NCBI RefSeq assembly: GCF_003025555.1
Contig: NZ_PYMH01000005.1
Span: forward strand, 124,001 to 188,000
Source of the DNA: Photobacterium lutimaris
GTDB taxonomy: Bacteria; Pseudomonadota; Gammaproteobacteria; Enterobacterales; Vibrionaceae
DNA: 64,000 nt
Reading direction: 5' to 3'
The notes below the pieces were generated by a model. That model did no database searches and was not told the origin of the DNA. It worked only from the letters and a program-made list of their open reading frames with translations. The position numbers were made by a program, and so were the translations under genes. Below, in pieces: positions 36,753-44,603 of the stretch. How positions within the stretch are numbered: the stretch's first letter is position 1; every line of letters begins with the position of its first letter.

Positions 36753-38147
36753 TTACACTGTGAATTGGTTGGTCGTTGCTAGCTCCTTGAACCATGTTGA
36801 GTGGCGTTTCGGGATACGGTTGCCGGTTTCTAAATCCAAACGGTAGAAGCCGTAGCGGCGCTTGAAGGAGTTGAGCCAAGACCAGTTGTCAATGAACGTC
36901 CACTGGTGGATACCGAAACAGTTGGCACCGTCTTCTATCGCGCGGTGGAGTTGAATGAAGTGCTCTGTCATCAGCTCGGTACGGAAACTATCATCAATCA
37001 TGCCATCGTGTTGGACTGGACCTTCTGACTCCAGATCCATCGCGATACCGATCTCGGCCAGGTACCATTTGATGTTGCCGTAGTTGTCCTGGATATTCTT
37101 GGCGATATCGTAGACAGCGGTTGGCAGGATTTCGTTGTTGTCACGGAACGGGTTGAAGCGGCCTTGTGGGTTAATGTAATTCTCAAAGTACTTCTCAGGC
37201 GTGAAATAGTCGAGCGTGTACTCGGCTTCACGGGCTTTAACGCGGCGTGGTACGTAGTAGTTGACGCCAAGGAAGTCGACCTCAGCAGATTTGATTTCAT
37301 CAATTTCTGCGGTACTGAATGCAGGCATGATGTCGTTGTCACGCAGGATCTGGCACAACTCCTCTGGGATGGTGTTCTTCACCATAGGGTCGAGGAAACT
37401 GCGGTTGAACAGCAGATCGGCATACCATGCAGCTTCTTGGTCGGCGTCGCTGCCATTGCGGGTGTAGGACGGTGTCAGATTTAATACCACGCCAATTTCA
37501 CCATCCAATTTCATGTCATGATAGGCCAGTACCGCTTTGGCATGGGCAACCATGGTGTTAAAAGCCACCTGCACCGCTAATTTGCCGTCTTTCTTGCACG
37601 GGTAATGGAAGTCATACAGGTAACCGCCCTCAACTGGCACAATCGGCTCGTTGAAGGTGATCCAGTGTTTGACCTTATGGCCGAAGTGTTTGAATGCCGT
37701 GCGGGCAAACTTCTCGAACAACTTGATAACGTGCTTGGACTCAAAACCGCCGTACTGATCTTGCAGCTCGGCCGGCATATCGAAATGGTAAAGGTTGATC
37801 ATCGGTGTGATGCCGTTGGCAATCATCTCGTCGATATAGGCAAGGTAGAAAGTGACCGCATCCGGGCAGGCTTCACCGGTTTCGAAGTCTTTGATCAGGC
37901 GTGACCATTGGATCGAGGTACGGAAAGAGTTCATCCCGATCTTTTTCATCAGTGCGACGTCTTCTTGGAAGCGCTCGTAGGTTTGGGACACTTTCGCTGG
38001 ACCAATTTCTTTGAAAAAGCGCTCAGGGTTGTTCTCGTGCCAGGTATCCCAGATTGATGGATGGGCTTTATTGGTAGTGCCTTCTGTTTGAATCCCCGAT
38101 GCTGCTGCGCCCCACAGGAAACCTTCTGGAAAAGTGTAAGTTGTCAT
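36753..38147 (-). CDS. Glycoside hydrolase family 1 (6-phospho-beta-glucosidase type)
   Basis: A 464-residue GH1 enzyme. The start YTFPEGFLWGAAASGIQTEG is classic, as are the acid/base motif WITFNEP and the late WTFIDNWSWLNSFKRRYGF. The usual nucleophile motif TENG is replaced by LAEIGIAM, with Glu retained. Coupling to a PTS suggests hydrolysis of phosphorylated beta-glucosides in the cytoplasm, although a ROK kinase next door would also allow use of free sugars. The ATG at 38147 follows GAGG by 6 bp; upstream extension is unlikely. Confidence 0.88.
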   Translation of the reverse strand: MTTYTFPEGFLWGAAASGIQTEGTTNKAHPSIWDTWHENNPERFFKEIGPAKVSQTYERFQEDVALMKKIGMNSFRTSIQWSRLIKDFETGEACPDAVTFYLAYIDEMIANGITPMINLYHFDMPAELQDQYGGFESKHVIKLFEKFARTAFKHFGHKVKHWITFNEPIVPVEGGYLYDFHYPCKKDGKLAVQVAFNTMVAHAKAVLAYHDMKLDGEIGVVLNLTPSYTRNGSDADQEAAWYADLLFNRSFLDPMVKNTIPEELCQILRDNDIMPAFSTAEIDEIKSAEVDFLGVNYYVPRRVKAREAEYTLDYFTPEKYFENYINPQGRFNPFRDNNEILPTAVYDIAKNIQDNYGNIKWYLAEIGIAMDLESEGPVQHDGMIDDSFRTELMTEHFIQLHRAIEDGANCFGIHQWTFIDNWSWLNSFKRRYGFYRLDLETGNRIPKRHSTWFKELATTNQFTV

Positions 38148-38205
38148 AGTTGCCTCAGTCATTGTGCGATAGGTGGTGCCGGAAAATGTTTTTGTTTGGT
38201 ATGGG

Positions 38206-39108
38206 TTATGCCTGCCGTTGCAAGAAATGGAATAGGGCACCGATCAGGTTGGCATCATTGCCGGCCTGGCAAGTCGCGAGCTTGGGTTTGATACTGGCAA
38301 TCGGTATCACCTGTATGAGTTCATCAAGATGGCGATTAAGGTGTTCTAGTAGATCCGGTCTTTCGCTGACCGCACCACCAAGGATGATGGTTTCAGGATC
38401 AATGCAGTACTGGATATTGAACAAGCCTGTTGCCAGCGTGCGGAACCATTGCTCGACCACAGCTTCAAGACGAACATCGCCATTGTCAGCGGCATCAAAC
38501 ACCATCTTGCCGTTCAGGCTCTCTTCCTCCACGTCGATTTTTTCTGCAGCCATTTCAACCAAGGCACGGGTTGAGGCCATGTCACTGAAGGTCACCGGTC
38601 GCCCGTTTTTCTCTCCGGTGATCATATAGCCGAATTCGCCGCCATAGAGCTGGTGGCCGTGCTGGATTTGACGATTGTTGACGATTGCCCCACCGATCCC
38701 GCTACCAATCACCATCAGACAGCAGTTTGTGATGTGCTGGGCTGAGCCTTGCCATAATTCGGCAAGGGCGGCACAGCAGGCATCGTTTTCTAGCTCTGCC
38801 GGCAATTGGTAGCGTTCGTAAATGATGGACTTGAAATTGGGGCCATGGATGTAAGGCAGGGCACTGGCACCATGGATCACACCGCTGTTGCAGTCCACTG
38901 CGCCACAGGCGCTGATGGCAATGCCACTGAGGGTATATTGCTGGCGCAGGGGTAAAACTACTCTGTCTAACGCAAGCCAGAAGTCATCGAGAGAGGCTTT
39001 GGGGCTGGTGAACTTGCCCTTGCGGAGCAAGGTCGCGGCGCTATCCATCACGGCATATTTGACAGCGCTGCCGCCGATATCCAGTACAAGAAAATGTTGG
39101 GTCGTCAT
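38206..39108 (-). CDS. ROK-family sugar kinase (beta-glucoside kinase/glucokinase-like)
   Basis: A 300-residue ROK kinase with the ATP phosphate loop LDIGGSAVKYAVMD, ENDACCAALAE (catalytic Asp in the END motif) and GSGIGGAIVNNRQI. The CxCGxxGC zinc motif of many ROK members is absent, as in beta-glucoside kinases. It lies 58 bp upstream of the GH1 gene in one operon, behind a perfect 18-bp LacI-type palindrome at 39180. It would phosphorylate glucose or a beta-glucoside. The ATG at 39108 has AGGA upstream. Confidence 0.85.
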   Translation of the reverse strand: MTTQHFLVLDIGGSAVKYAVMDSAATLLRKGKFTSPKASLDDFWLALDRVVLPLRQQYTLSGIAISACGAVDCNSGVIHGASALPYIHGPNFKSIIYERYQLPAELENDACCAALAELWQGSAQHITNCCLMVIGSGIGGAIVNNRQIQHGHQLYGGEFGYMITGEKNGRPVTFSDMASTRALVEMAAEKIDVEEESLNGKMVFDAADNGDVRLEAVVEQWFRTLATGLFNIQYCIDPETIILGGAVSERPDLLEHLNRHLDELIQVIPIASIKPKLATCQAGNDANLIGALFHFLQRQA

Positions 39109-39179
39109 TGTGTCCTGCCTGTTAGTTGTTCTGGTGGTGGGGAAATCTACTGGCATAAACTGAGAAAATATAGATTAAA

Positions 39180-39197
39180 ACGGAAACCGGTTTCCGT
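39180..39197. promoter_or_regulatory. LacI-type operator O1 (ROK-GH1 operon)
   Basis: ACGGAAACCGGTTTCCGT is a perfect 18-bp palindrome with the central CG typical of LacI-family operators, 72 bp upstream of the ROK gene. Confidence 0.75.
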
Positions 39198-39256
39198 AAA
39201 ATGAGAGTGGTCACAAAATACGGACCGGGTATCGTTGATTCTGTGATGTGGATCGA

Positions 39257-39283
39257 AACAAAAAAACCGCCTAGATCAGGCGG
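39257..39283 (-). terminator. Intrinsic terminator after EIIC-1
   Basis: CCGCCT/AGGCGG with a 5-nt loop is followed on the minus strand by TTTTTTTGTTT. It separates the EIIC transcript from the ROK-GH1 operon. Confidence 0.8.
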
Positions 39284-39323
39284 CTTTGTAAAGGGAGGGC
39301 AGTTTTGAGGGGCTAGTGTGTTT

Positions 39324-40607
39324 TTAGCGCTGTCGGAGGGCTTCTTGCTCGATAAGCTGCTTTTCATAGACCTTGAAGAATGGGCGGTAAATCATCCATG
39401 AGTTGAATATTGCAAACAGGCACATGAACATGTTTTTCCAACTGCCGTTCGCTGCCCATGCCGCTCCGAGCGGTGCCGGCATCGACCACGGTAGCAGTGC
39501 CACCATCCTGTCGAGAATCCCGATGTCAGTGAGGTACCAGGCTAGGCAGGCATTGATCAGAGGTACGCCGACAAAGGGGATCAAGAACAGCGGGTTCATG
39601 ATGATCGGAAAGCCGAACAAGATCGGTTCATTGATGTTGAAGAGTGATGGGATGAGGCCGATTTTACCGACTGACTTCAATTGCTTAGATTGGCTTTTAA
39701 TGGCCATGAATATGAGTGGCAGTGTTGAGCCGATACCGCCTATCAAGAGGTAGTAATCCCAGAAACCCTGCATATAGATATGGGGCAGTTGTTCGGCACC
39801 GTTGGCTAGGGCCTGCTGGTTTTCAACCAAGTATGTCATCCAGAACGGATTCATGATTCCGGTGATGATCAGTGCGCCATGGATACCGATAAACCACAGT
39901 AAATGGCAGATAACAAGTGAGATCAATACTGCCGTTAAGGTATCTGAAGCAACGATTAACGGCTGGAAGGCGGCTGCGATCAGTTCTGGCAAAATCAACC
40001 CGGTGTGTACCTGCAGATAGGCATTGATAATGCTAATGGAGATAAGAATAAACATCAGCGGCACAATCAACCGAAAACCATTGCGGGTCATGATCGGTAC
40101 TTCATCCGGCAGAGTGATACACCAGCCTTTTTTGTAAAATAAACGAATAACTTCAATTGAGTAAGTGCTTGATATCAATGCGGTGAAGATCCCCATCCCC
40201 CCAAGGTAGACGTTGGACATTGTGTTGCCGCTAAAACCAATAAACAGCAAGAAAGCCAAACAGCCGGTGAGGCCGGATAAGCGTTCAGGGATTTGGTATT
40301 GCTTGGCAAGGCTGGCGCTTGAGCCGAAGGCGACAATCAGCGCAATCAAGCCAATTGTCAGCTCGAACGTTGGTGTCAGCAGGGGCCTTAGGGTGAGATA
40401 TAACTGCCCGACGCTGCTGGTGTAGTCGATGGAAAATGGTGGAAAGATAAAGGGTACCAGCAAGCTACCGACGATCACAAACGGCATGGCCAATGAAAAG
40501 CCATCTCTTAAGGCGGTGATGTGATTACTGCGTGTCAGCCAGTTTGCCAGGGGTGATATACGTTGTTCGATCACACTGGCCGCGACATTCATCACTTGGA
40601 TGTTCAT
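39324..40607 (-). CDS. PTS EIIC, lactose/cellobiose family (first)
   Basis: A 427-residue PTS permease with about ten membrane helices. Family features: ANWLTRSNHITALRDGFSLA at the N terminus, PFVIVGSLLVPFIFPPF, WFIGIHGALIITGIMNPFW and FNINEPILFGFPIIMNP. It is divergent from EIIB and a second EIIC, and shares the intervening operator region with them. No EIIA or EIIB is fused, so it must use the partners encoded at 40794 and 42544. The start is set at the ATG at 40607; the longer frame would cover the operators. Confidence 0.88.
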   Translation of the reverse strand: MNIQVMNVAASVIEQRISPLANWLTRSNHITALRDGFSLAMPFVIVGSLLVPFIFPPFSIDYTSSVGQLYLTLRPLLTPTFELTIGLIALIVAFGSSASLAKQYQIPERLSGLTGCLAFLLFIGFSGNTMSNVYLGGMGIFTALISSTYSIEVIRLFYKKGWCITLPDEVPIMTRNGFRLIVPLMFILISISIINAYLQVHTGLILPELIAAAFQPLIVASDTLTAVLISLVICHLLWFIGIHGALIITGIMNPFWMTYLVENQQALANGAEQLPHIYMQGFWDYYLLIGGIGSTLPLIFMAIKSQSKQLKSVGKIGLIPSLFNINEPILFGFPIIMNPLFLIPFVGVPLINACLAWYLTDIGILDRMVALLPWSMPAPLGAAWAANGSWKNMFMCLFAIFNSWMIYRPFFKVYEKQLIEQEALRQR

Positions 40608-40624
40608 AAGTTTCGCTAATCCTT

Positions 40625-40640
40625 TGGAAACAGTTTCCGG
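40625..40640. promoter_or_regulatory. LacI-type operator-like site O2
   Basis: TGGAAACAGTTTCCGG is an imperfect relative of O1 with one base fewer at the centre, 18 bp before EIIC-1, a position fit for repression. Confidence 0.55.
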
Positions 40641-40720
40641 TCTTAACCTTGAGCGGATCACATTTTGCCAGAACATCTCGGCTTTTCTGGTGATCATTCT
40701 CACAATTAGAAACGGATCGC

Positions 40721-40747
40721 TTGGCAACCGGTTTCCAACGTTTTCCG
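40721..40747. promoter_or_regulatory. LacI-type operators O3/O4
   Basis: TTGGCAACCGGTTTCCAA (40721-40738) closely matches O1, and the overlapping TCCAACGTTTTCCG (40734-40747) adds a second half-site pair. They lie in the divergent promoter region between the two PTS transcripts. Confidence 0.65.
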
Positions 40748-40793
40748 TAGATCGTATATTCCAGAGCGAAATCATTTGATAAAGGACTTTAAA

Positions 40794-41102
40794 ATGAAAA
40801 AAATCATGTTGTGTTGCTCAGCGGGTATGTCGACCAGTTTATTGGTGAAAAAAATGGTCGCCGAAGCGGATAAGCGTGGCTTGGCGGCGGAGATTAAGGC
40901 GTACGGTGCTGCGGAATTTGATCAGCAGGTCGGTAAATACGAAGTGGTATTACTTGGTCCGCAGGTGAAATACATGCAACAGGATTTGCAAAAGAAAGCT
41001 GACGCCCATGGCATTAAGGTTGAGCCGATCAACATGATGGATTACGGGATGCAGAAAGGCGACAAGGTGTTGGATTTTGCCCTGTCGCTTATTGGCGGTT
41101 AA
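40794..41102 (+). CDS. PTS EIIB, lactose/cellobiose family
   Basis: A 102-residue soluble phosphocarrier. The phosphorylated cysteine lies in IMLCCSAGMSTSLLVKKM near the N terminus, followed by an alpha-beta fold. It passes phosphate from EIIA to the incoming sugar at EIIC. It is the first gene of EIIB-EIIC-EIIA. The ATG at 40794 follows AAGGA at good spacing. Confidence 0.93.
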   Translation: MKKIMLCCSAGMSTSLLVKKMVAEADKRGLAAEIKAYGAAEFDQQVGKYEVVLLGPQVKYMQQDLQKKADAHGIKVEPINMMDYGMQKGDKVLDFALSLIGG

Positions 41103-41134
41103 TGACCACAAAAGACAAGAATAAAGGAATCGTT

Positions 41135-42463
41135 ATGAGTGCCCTATACAACCGATTGATCGGAGTGATTGAGCAGAAAATCACTCCAATGGCCGGTGCC
41201 ATCGGCCAGCAAAAATACGTCACGTCTATCCGTGATGGCTTTATCGCCGCATTACCTTTCATGATTGTTGGTTCATTCATGCTGGTGTTTATTTTCCCTC
41301 CGTTTTCGCAAGAGACAACGTGGGGCTTTGCCCGCGCATGGCTGGACTTTTCTGAACGACATTTTGAAACCTTGATGCTGCCGTTTAATTTCAGCATGGG
41401 GATAATGACCCTGTTTATCTCGGTCGGGGTGGCGGCCAGTTTGGCACGCCACCATGATCTTGACCCTCTTACAACGGGTATGTTGTCGTTGATGGCGTTC
41501 ATGCTGGTGGCTGCACCGCTAGAAAATGGCTTGATCTCAACCGCATATTTCTCAGGGCAAGGTATTTTCACAGCATTGATCGTCGCGATTTATGCCACTG
41601 AAGTGTATGCCTTCCTGAAACGCAATAACATCACTATCCGTCTCCCGCCTCAGGTACCGACCGGTGTCGCCCGCTCGTTTGAAATCCTGATCCCGGTGTT
41701 GGTGCTGATTTTGACGCTGCACCCACTCAACCTGTTTATTGAGTCGCAAACCGGCATGATCATCCCCCAGGCGATCATGGCATTGGTCGAACCTCTGGTT
41801 GCAGCATCCGATACATTACCGGCATTACTGCTATCTGTACTGGTGTGTCAGATCCTATGGTTTGCCGGTATCCACGGCGCGCTTATCGTGACCGGTATCA
41901 TGAACCCATTCTGGATGGCGAACCTATCGGTTAACCAAGCGGCTATGGCGGCAGGTGAAGCGATCCCTCACATTTACGTGCAGGGTTTCTGGGATCACTA
42001 CCTACTGATCGGTGGTGTGGGATCAACCTTGCCACTGGCCTTCCTGCTGCTGCGTAGCAAAGCTGTTCACCTTCGCACTATCGGTAAGATGGGTGTGGTT
42101 CCAGGGATGTTCAATATCAACGAGCCAATCCTGTTTGGCGCACCAATCATCATGAACCCATTGTTCTTCCTACCATTTGTGTTGGTCCCGATGGTTAACG
42201 CCACGCTGGCATATATCGCTCTGGACCTTAATTTGGTTGCCCGCGTGGTATCGCTAACGCCATGGACAACACCTGGCCCTATCGGTGCTTCATGGGCGGC
42301 GAACTGGTCATTCAGCCCAGTCATTCTATGCCTGCTTTGTATGGCATCCGCGGCCTTGATGTACATGCCTTTCTTGAAGGCGTACGAAAAGCAACTGCTT
42401 GAGCAAGAAGCGGCGAATAGAGCGGAAGAAGAAGCACCCAAAGGCCAACCAGTTACCGCTTAA
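41135..42463 (+). CDS. PTS EIIC, lactose/cellobiose family (second)
   Basis: A 442-residue permease paralogous to the divergent EIIC (shared phrases include IVGSFMLVFIFPPFS, WFAGIHGALIVTGIMNPFW, FNINEPILFGAPIIMNP). It lies in the EIIB-EIIC-EIIA operon. The ATG at 41135 follows AAGGA; an ATG overlapping the EIIB stop (41102) is possible but has a poorer match to family starts. Confidence 0.9.
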   Translation: MSALYNRLIGVIEQKITPMAGAIGQQKYVTSIRDGFIAALPFMIVGSFMLVFIFPPFSQETTWGFARAWLDFSERHFETLMLPFNFSMGIMTLFISVGVAASLARHHDLDPLTTGMLSLMAFMLVAAPLENGLISTAYFSGQGIFTALIVAIYATEVYAFLKRNNITIRLPPQVPTGVARSFEILIPVLVLILTLHPLNLFIESQTGMIIPQAIMALVEPLVAASDTLPALLLSVLVCQILWFAGIHGALIVTGIMNPFWMANLSVNQAAMAAGEAIPHIYVQGFWDHYLLIGGVGSTLPLAFLLLRSKAVHLRTIGKMGVVPGMFNINEPILFGAPIIMNPLFFLPFVLVPMVNATLAYIALDLNLVARVVSLTPWTTPGPIGASWAANWSFSPVILCLLCMASAALMYMPFLKAYEKQLLEQEAANRAEEEAPKGQPVTA

Positions 42464-42499
42464 ACACAAGCAAAAATTATGTATATCAAGCCATAACAA

Positions 42500-42521
42500 C
42501 CCCTGCTGCCTAGCAGCGGGG
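42500..42521 (+). other. Intercistronic hairpin before EIIA
   Basis: CCCCTGCTGC/GCAGCGGGG without a T-tract, between EIIC-2 and EIIA; likely modulates mRNA stability or read-through. Confidence 0.45.
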
Positions 42522-42543
42522 TGGCTGTAAAGGGGATAAAGAA

Positions 42544-42849
42544 ATGGATTTAGAAGAACAGGTTATGGGTATCATCATCAATGCAGGCCAGTCACGTAGC
42601 CTGTGTTACGAAGCACTGCGTCATGCCAAGCAAGGTCATTTTGATGAGGCCGAGGGCTTGATGAAGGAAGCCCAGACGTTTGCTAACCAAGCTCACTTGG
42701 TACAGACCCAGTTGATTGAAGCTGATGAGGGTGAGGGGAAAACCAAGATGACACTGATTATGGTTCATGCCCAAGACCACCTAATGACCTCTATGCTGGC
42801 CAAAGAGTTGGTCGCAGAGCTCATCGAACTGCACCGCAAAGTTCAGTGA
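42544..42849 (+). CDS. PTS EIIA, lactose/cellobiose family
   Basis: A 101-residue helical phosphocarrier. The phosphorylated histidine lies in MVHAQDHLMTSMLAKELV, and NAGQSRSLCYEALRHAKQG near the N terminus is typical. It receives phosphate from HPr and passes it to EIIB. AGGGGA lies just before the ATG. It ends the PTS operon; a GC-rich hairpin lies about 12 bp after the stop. Confidence 0.93.
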   Translation: MDLEEQVMGIIINAGQSRSLCYEALRHAKQGHFDEAEGLMKEAQTFANQAHLVQTQLIEADEGEGKTKMTLIMVHAQDHLMTSMLAKELVAELIELHRKVQ

Positions 42850-43011
42850 GTTAAACAAAGCGAGAGGGACAATGGGCCCTCTTGCATAAACACCTTTACC
42901 ATCAGTAACGTTTCATTATCGCCGAGCTTTTTTGTTCTCTTCCCAGTGAGATGAGATAGCTGAGCCATGCTGAAGCAAACATAGTAAAGAATAGATTGAG
43001 GGGGAGGGCAG

Positions 43012-43263
43012 ATGTTGCAGTTAGGACTGGGTATCGGCGGGACAAAAATTGAGGGCGTGGTGCTGGACGCGCAGGATGACACGGTGCTTTGCTGGCGCAT
43101 ACCCACCAGCCTTGCTACTGCGGTAAAGATAACGGTATCGAGCGTTTTATTTCAGGGACTGGGTTTACTGAGCAATACCCAGATTGTTAAAGCCAAATTT
43201 GGTGACAGCAGTGGTGCGCGCGGGGCTGCATGGCTGCCGTCGATGCATGCCGAGGTTGCCTGA
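43012..43263 (+). pseudogene. Decayed ROK-family kinase (fructokinase/NagK-like) remnant
   Basis: An 83-codon frame begins LGLGIGGTKIEGVVLDAQDD, the start of ROK fructokinases or N-acetylglucosamine kinases, and ends KFGDSSGARGAAWLP, their C-terminal motif. Between them, a shifted frame (from 43113) reads CYCGKDNGIERFISGTGF, the ROK zinc motif and following conserved segment. The three conserved blocks of a protein of about 300 residues are thus compressed into 250 bp with frame changes. This shows internal deletions in a once complete gene. A short translated product is possible but unlikely to be an active kinase. Confidence 0.8.
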
Positions 43264-43317
43264 ACGGTTGTGGGCTATTAGGCGTTTGACTGCGATTGAA
43301 CTGCTTTGCATGTCTTT

Positions 43318-43337
43318 TGGGAAACCAACGGAAACCC
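43318..43337. promoter_or_regulatory. Half-sites of LacI-type operator upstream of the LacI gene
   Basis: Two GGAAACC-like half-sites lie in tandem about 140-160 bp before the regulator. They match the arms of O1, suggesting weak autoregulation. Confidence 0.35.
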
Positions 43338-43478
43338 CCCGAGATTAAAGAGATTTTTTGGCGTGGTGGAATGAATGTTGTAGGGGCTATGGTATGATAG
43401 ATATGTGCTGCTTCTGGGTGGGCAAAGGCCGGCCAGGTGCAGTAGGGAATTTTGGGTAACAACGATGTAGTACGAATC

Positions 43479-44444
43479 ATGGCAACTATCACTGATGTTT
43501 CAAAGCTAGCCAATGTGTCTAAGGCCACGGTCTCCCGTGTGCTCAGTGGTACGCGTGGGGTAAAGGAAGAGAGCCGCTCGGCGGTACTAAGGGCTGTTGA
43601 GGCGTTAAACTACCGGCCAAACGTTGCTGCGCAGAACTTGGCGAAGCAAGTCTCTCACTATATCGGTGTCGTGTTGCCATCGGCAGAGGCAACCAACGTT
43701 GCCAACTACCTGCCGTTGCTATCCAAAGGTTTAAAGTCCCTCAATAAATTTATGCTGCTCCACTATGCCAGTGATGCCGAAGATCAGCGCCGAGTCATTG
43801 ATGAGCTGCAAGATCAGTGTGAAGCCATCATTGTCATGGGGGCACCACCGGCTGGCCCTCGGCCCGCTAATGTTGTCCACTTTGATAATGTGTGCATTGA
43901 AGGCAGCGTAGTCAGTGGCTATAACTATGCCTTTGCTACCGAAAGCGCCTGTCGCTATGTACTCGGTAAAGGTCACCGTCACATTGCCCTGCTCGTTGAT
44001 GATGCCAAGGAGGCCGCCAGCCAGCAGATGCTGGATGGCTATCGCAGTGCGCTACAAAACCTTTCTATCCCGTTCAACCGCCTGCTGGTGGTGGAAGCCA
44101 AAAACGATGTTGAGCAAGGGTTGCTGGCCCTGATCAACAGCTTTACCAAGTACACGGCTTTGGTGGTGAAACGAGATAGCCATGCTGCCCAAGCGATGCG
44201 CCTAATGCGTGAATTCAATATTGCGGTGCCGCAGGAAGTCTCGATCATCAGTTTGGAAGATTCACCGCTGGCAAGTTTACTGTATCCACCGCTGACGTGT
44301 ATCAGTTATCCCACTGAGGCCTTGATTGATGATTGCCTTAAGCGGGTACAGAGCATTGTTGAAGGTAAGCCCCTGCCAATCGAGCAACCCCCTACTGTTG
44401 CTGGTCGGCTGGTAGCCCGTTCGTCAGTCACAACACTCACTTAA
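43479..44444 (+). CDS. LacI-family transcriptional repressor of the PTS locus
   Basis: A 321-residue regulator with the N-terminal LacI helix-turn-helix (ATITDVSKLANVSKATVSRV) and hinge (LNYRPNVAAQNLAKQ), then a periplasmic-binding-protein-like ligand domain. It lies beside the PTS genes, in front of which several GGAAACCGGTTTCC-type palindromes occur. It is the probable repressor of EIIB-EIIC-EIIA, EIIC-1 and ROK-GH1, relieved by a phosphorylated or free beta-glucoside. The ATG at 43479 matches the family start; the frame opens at 43452. Confidence 0.9.
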   Translation: MATITDVSKLANVSKATVSRVLSGTRGVKEESRSAVLRAVEALNYRPNVAAQNLAKQVSHYIGVVLPSAEATNVANYLPLLSKGLKSLNKFMLLHYASDAEDQRRVIDELQDQCEAIIVMGAPPAGPRPANVVHFDNVCIEGSVVSGYNYAFATESACRYVLGKGHRHIALLVDDAKEAASQQMLDGYRSALQNLSIPFNRLLVVEAKNDVEQGLLALINSFTKYTALVVKRDSHAAQAMRLMREFNIAVPQEVSIISLEDSPLASLLYPPLTCISYPTEALIDDCLKRVQSIVEGKPLPIEQPPTVAGRLVARSSVTTLT

Positions 44445-44603
44445 TTCCGATACCAACAGTCTTTGCTGTGAACCGTGATGTCGAGCCACGTCATGGTAGG
44501 AACTTGTATTTCGAATCAAACCCAATTGTATTATTATAATCTCTATCGATAGTTTGTCTTTGGATAGGCTCTGCTCGCCCATCTCTCCCAACCGGAAATT
44601 GCC

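Noticed and set aside
36751..36765. A fifth parS2-like site ATTTACACTGTGAAT
   Set aside because: It has one mismatch in the conserved right arm and overlaps the end of the GH1 coding sequence more than 29 kb from the others. A chance match cannot be excluded.
39109..39156. Upstream extension of the ROK kinase
   Set aside because: The ROK fold begins at MTTQHFLVLDIGG, which has its own AGGA RBS. The extension shows no family similarity.
40608..40775. N-terminal extension of EIIC-1
   Set aside because: It would place coding sequence over two operator sites and the divergent promoter, and does not match the family start.
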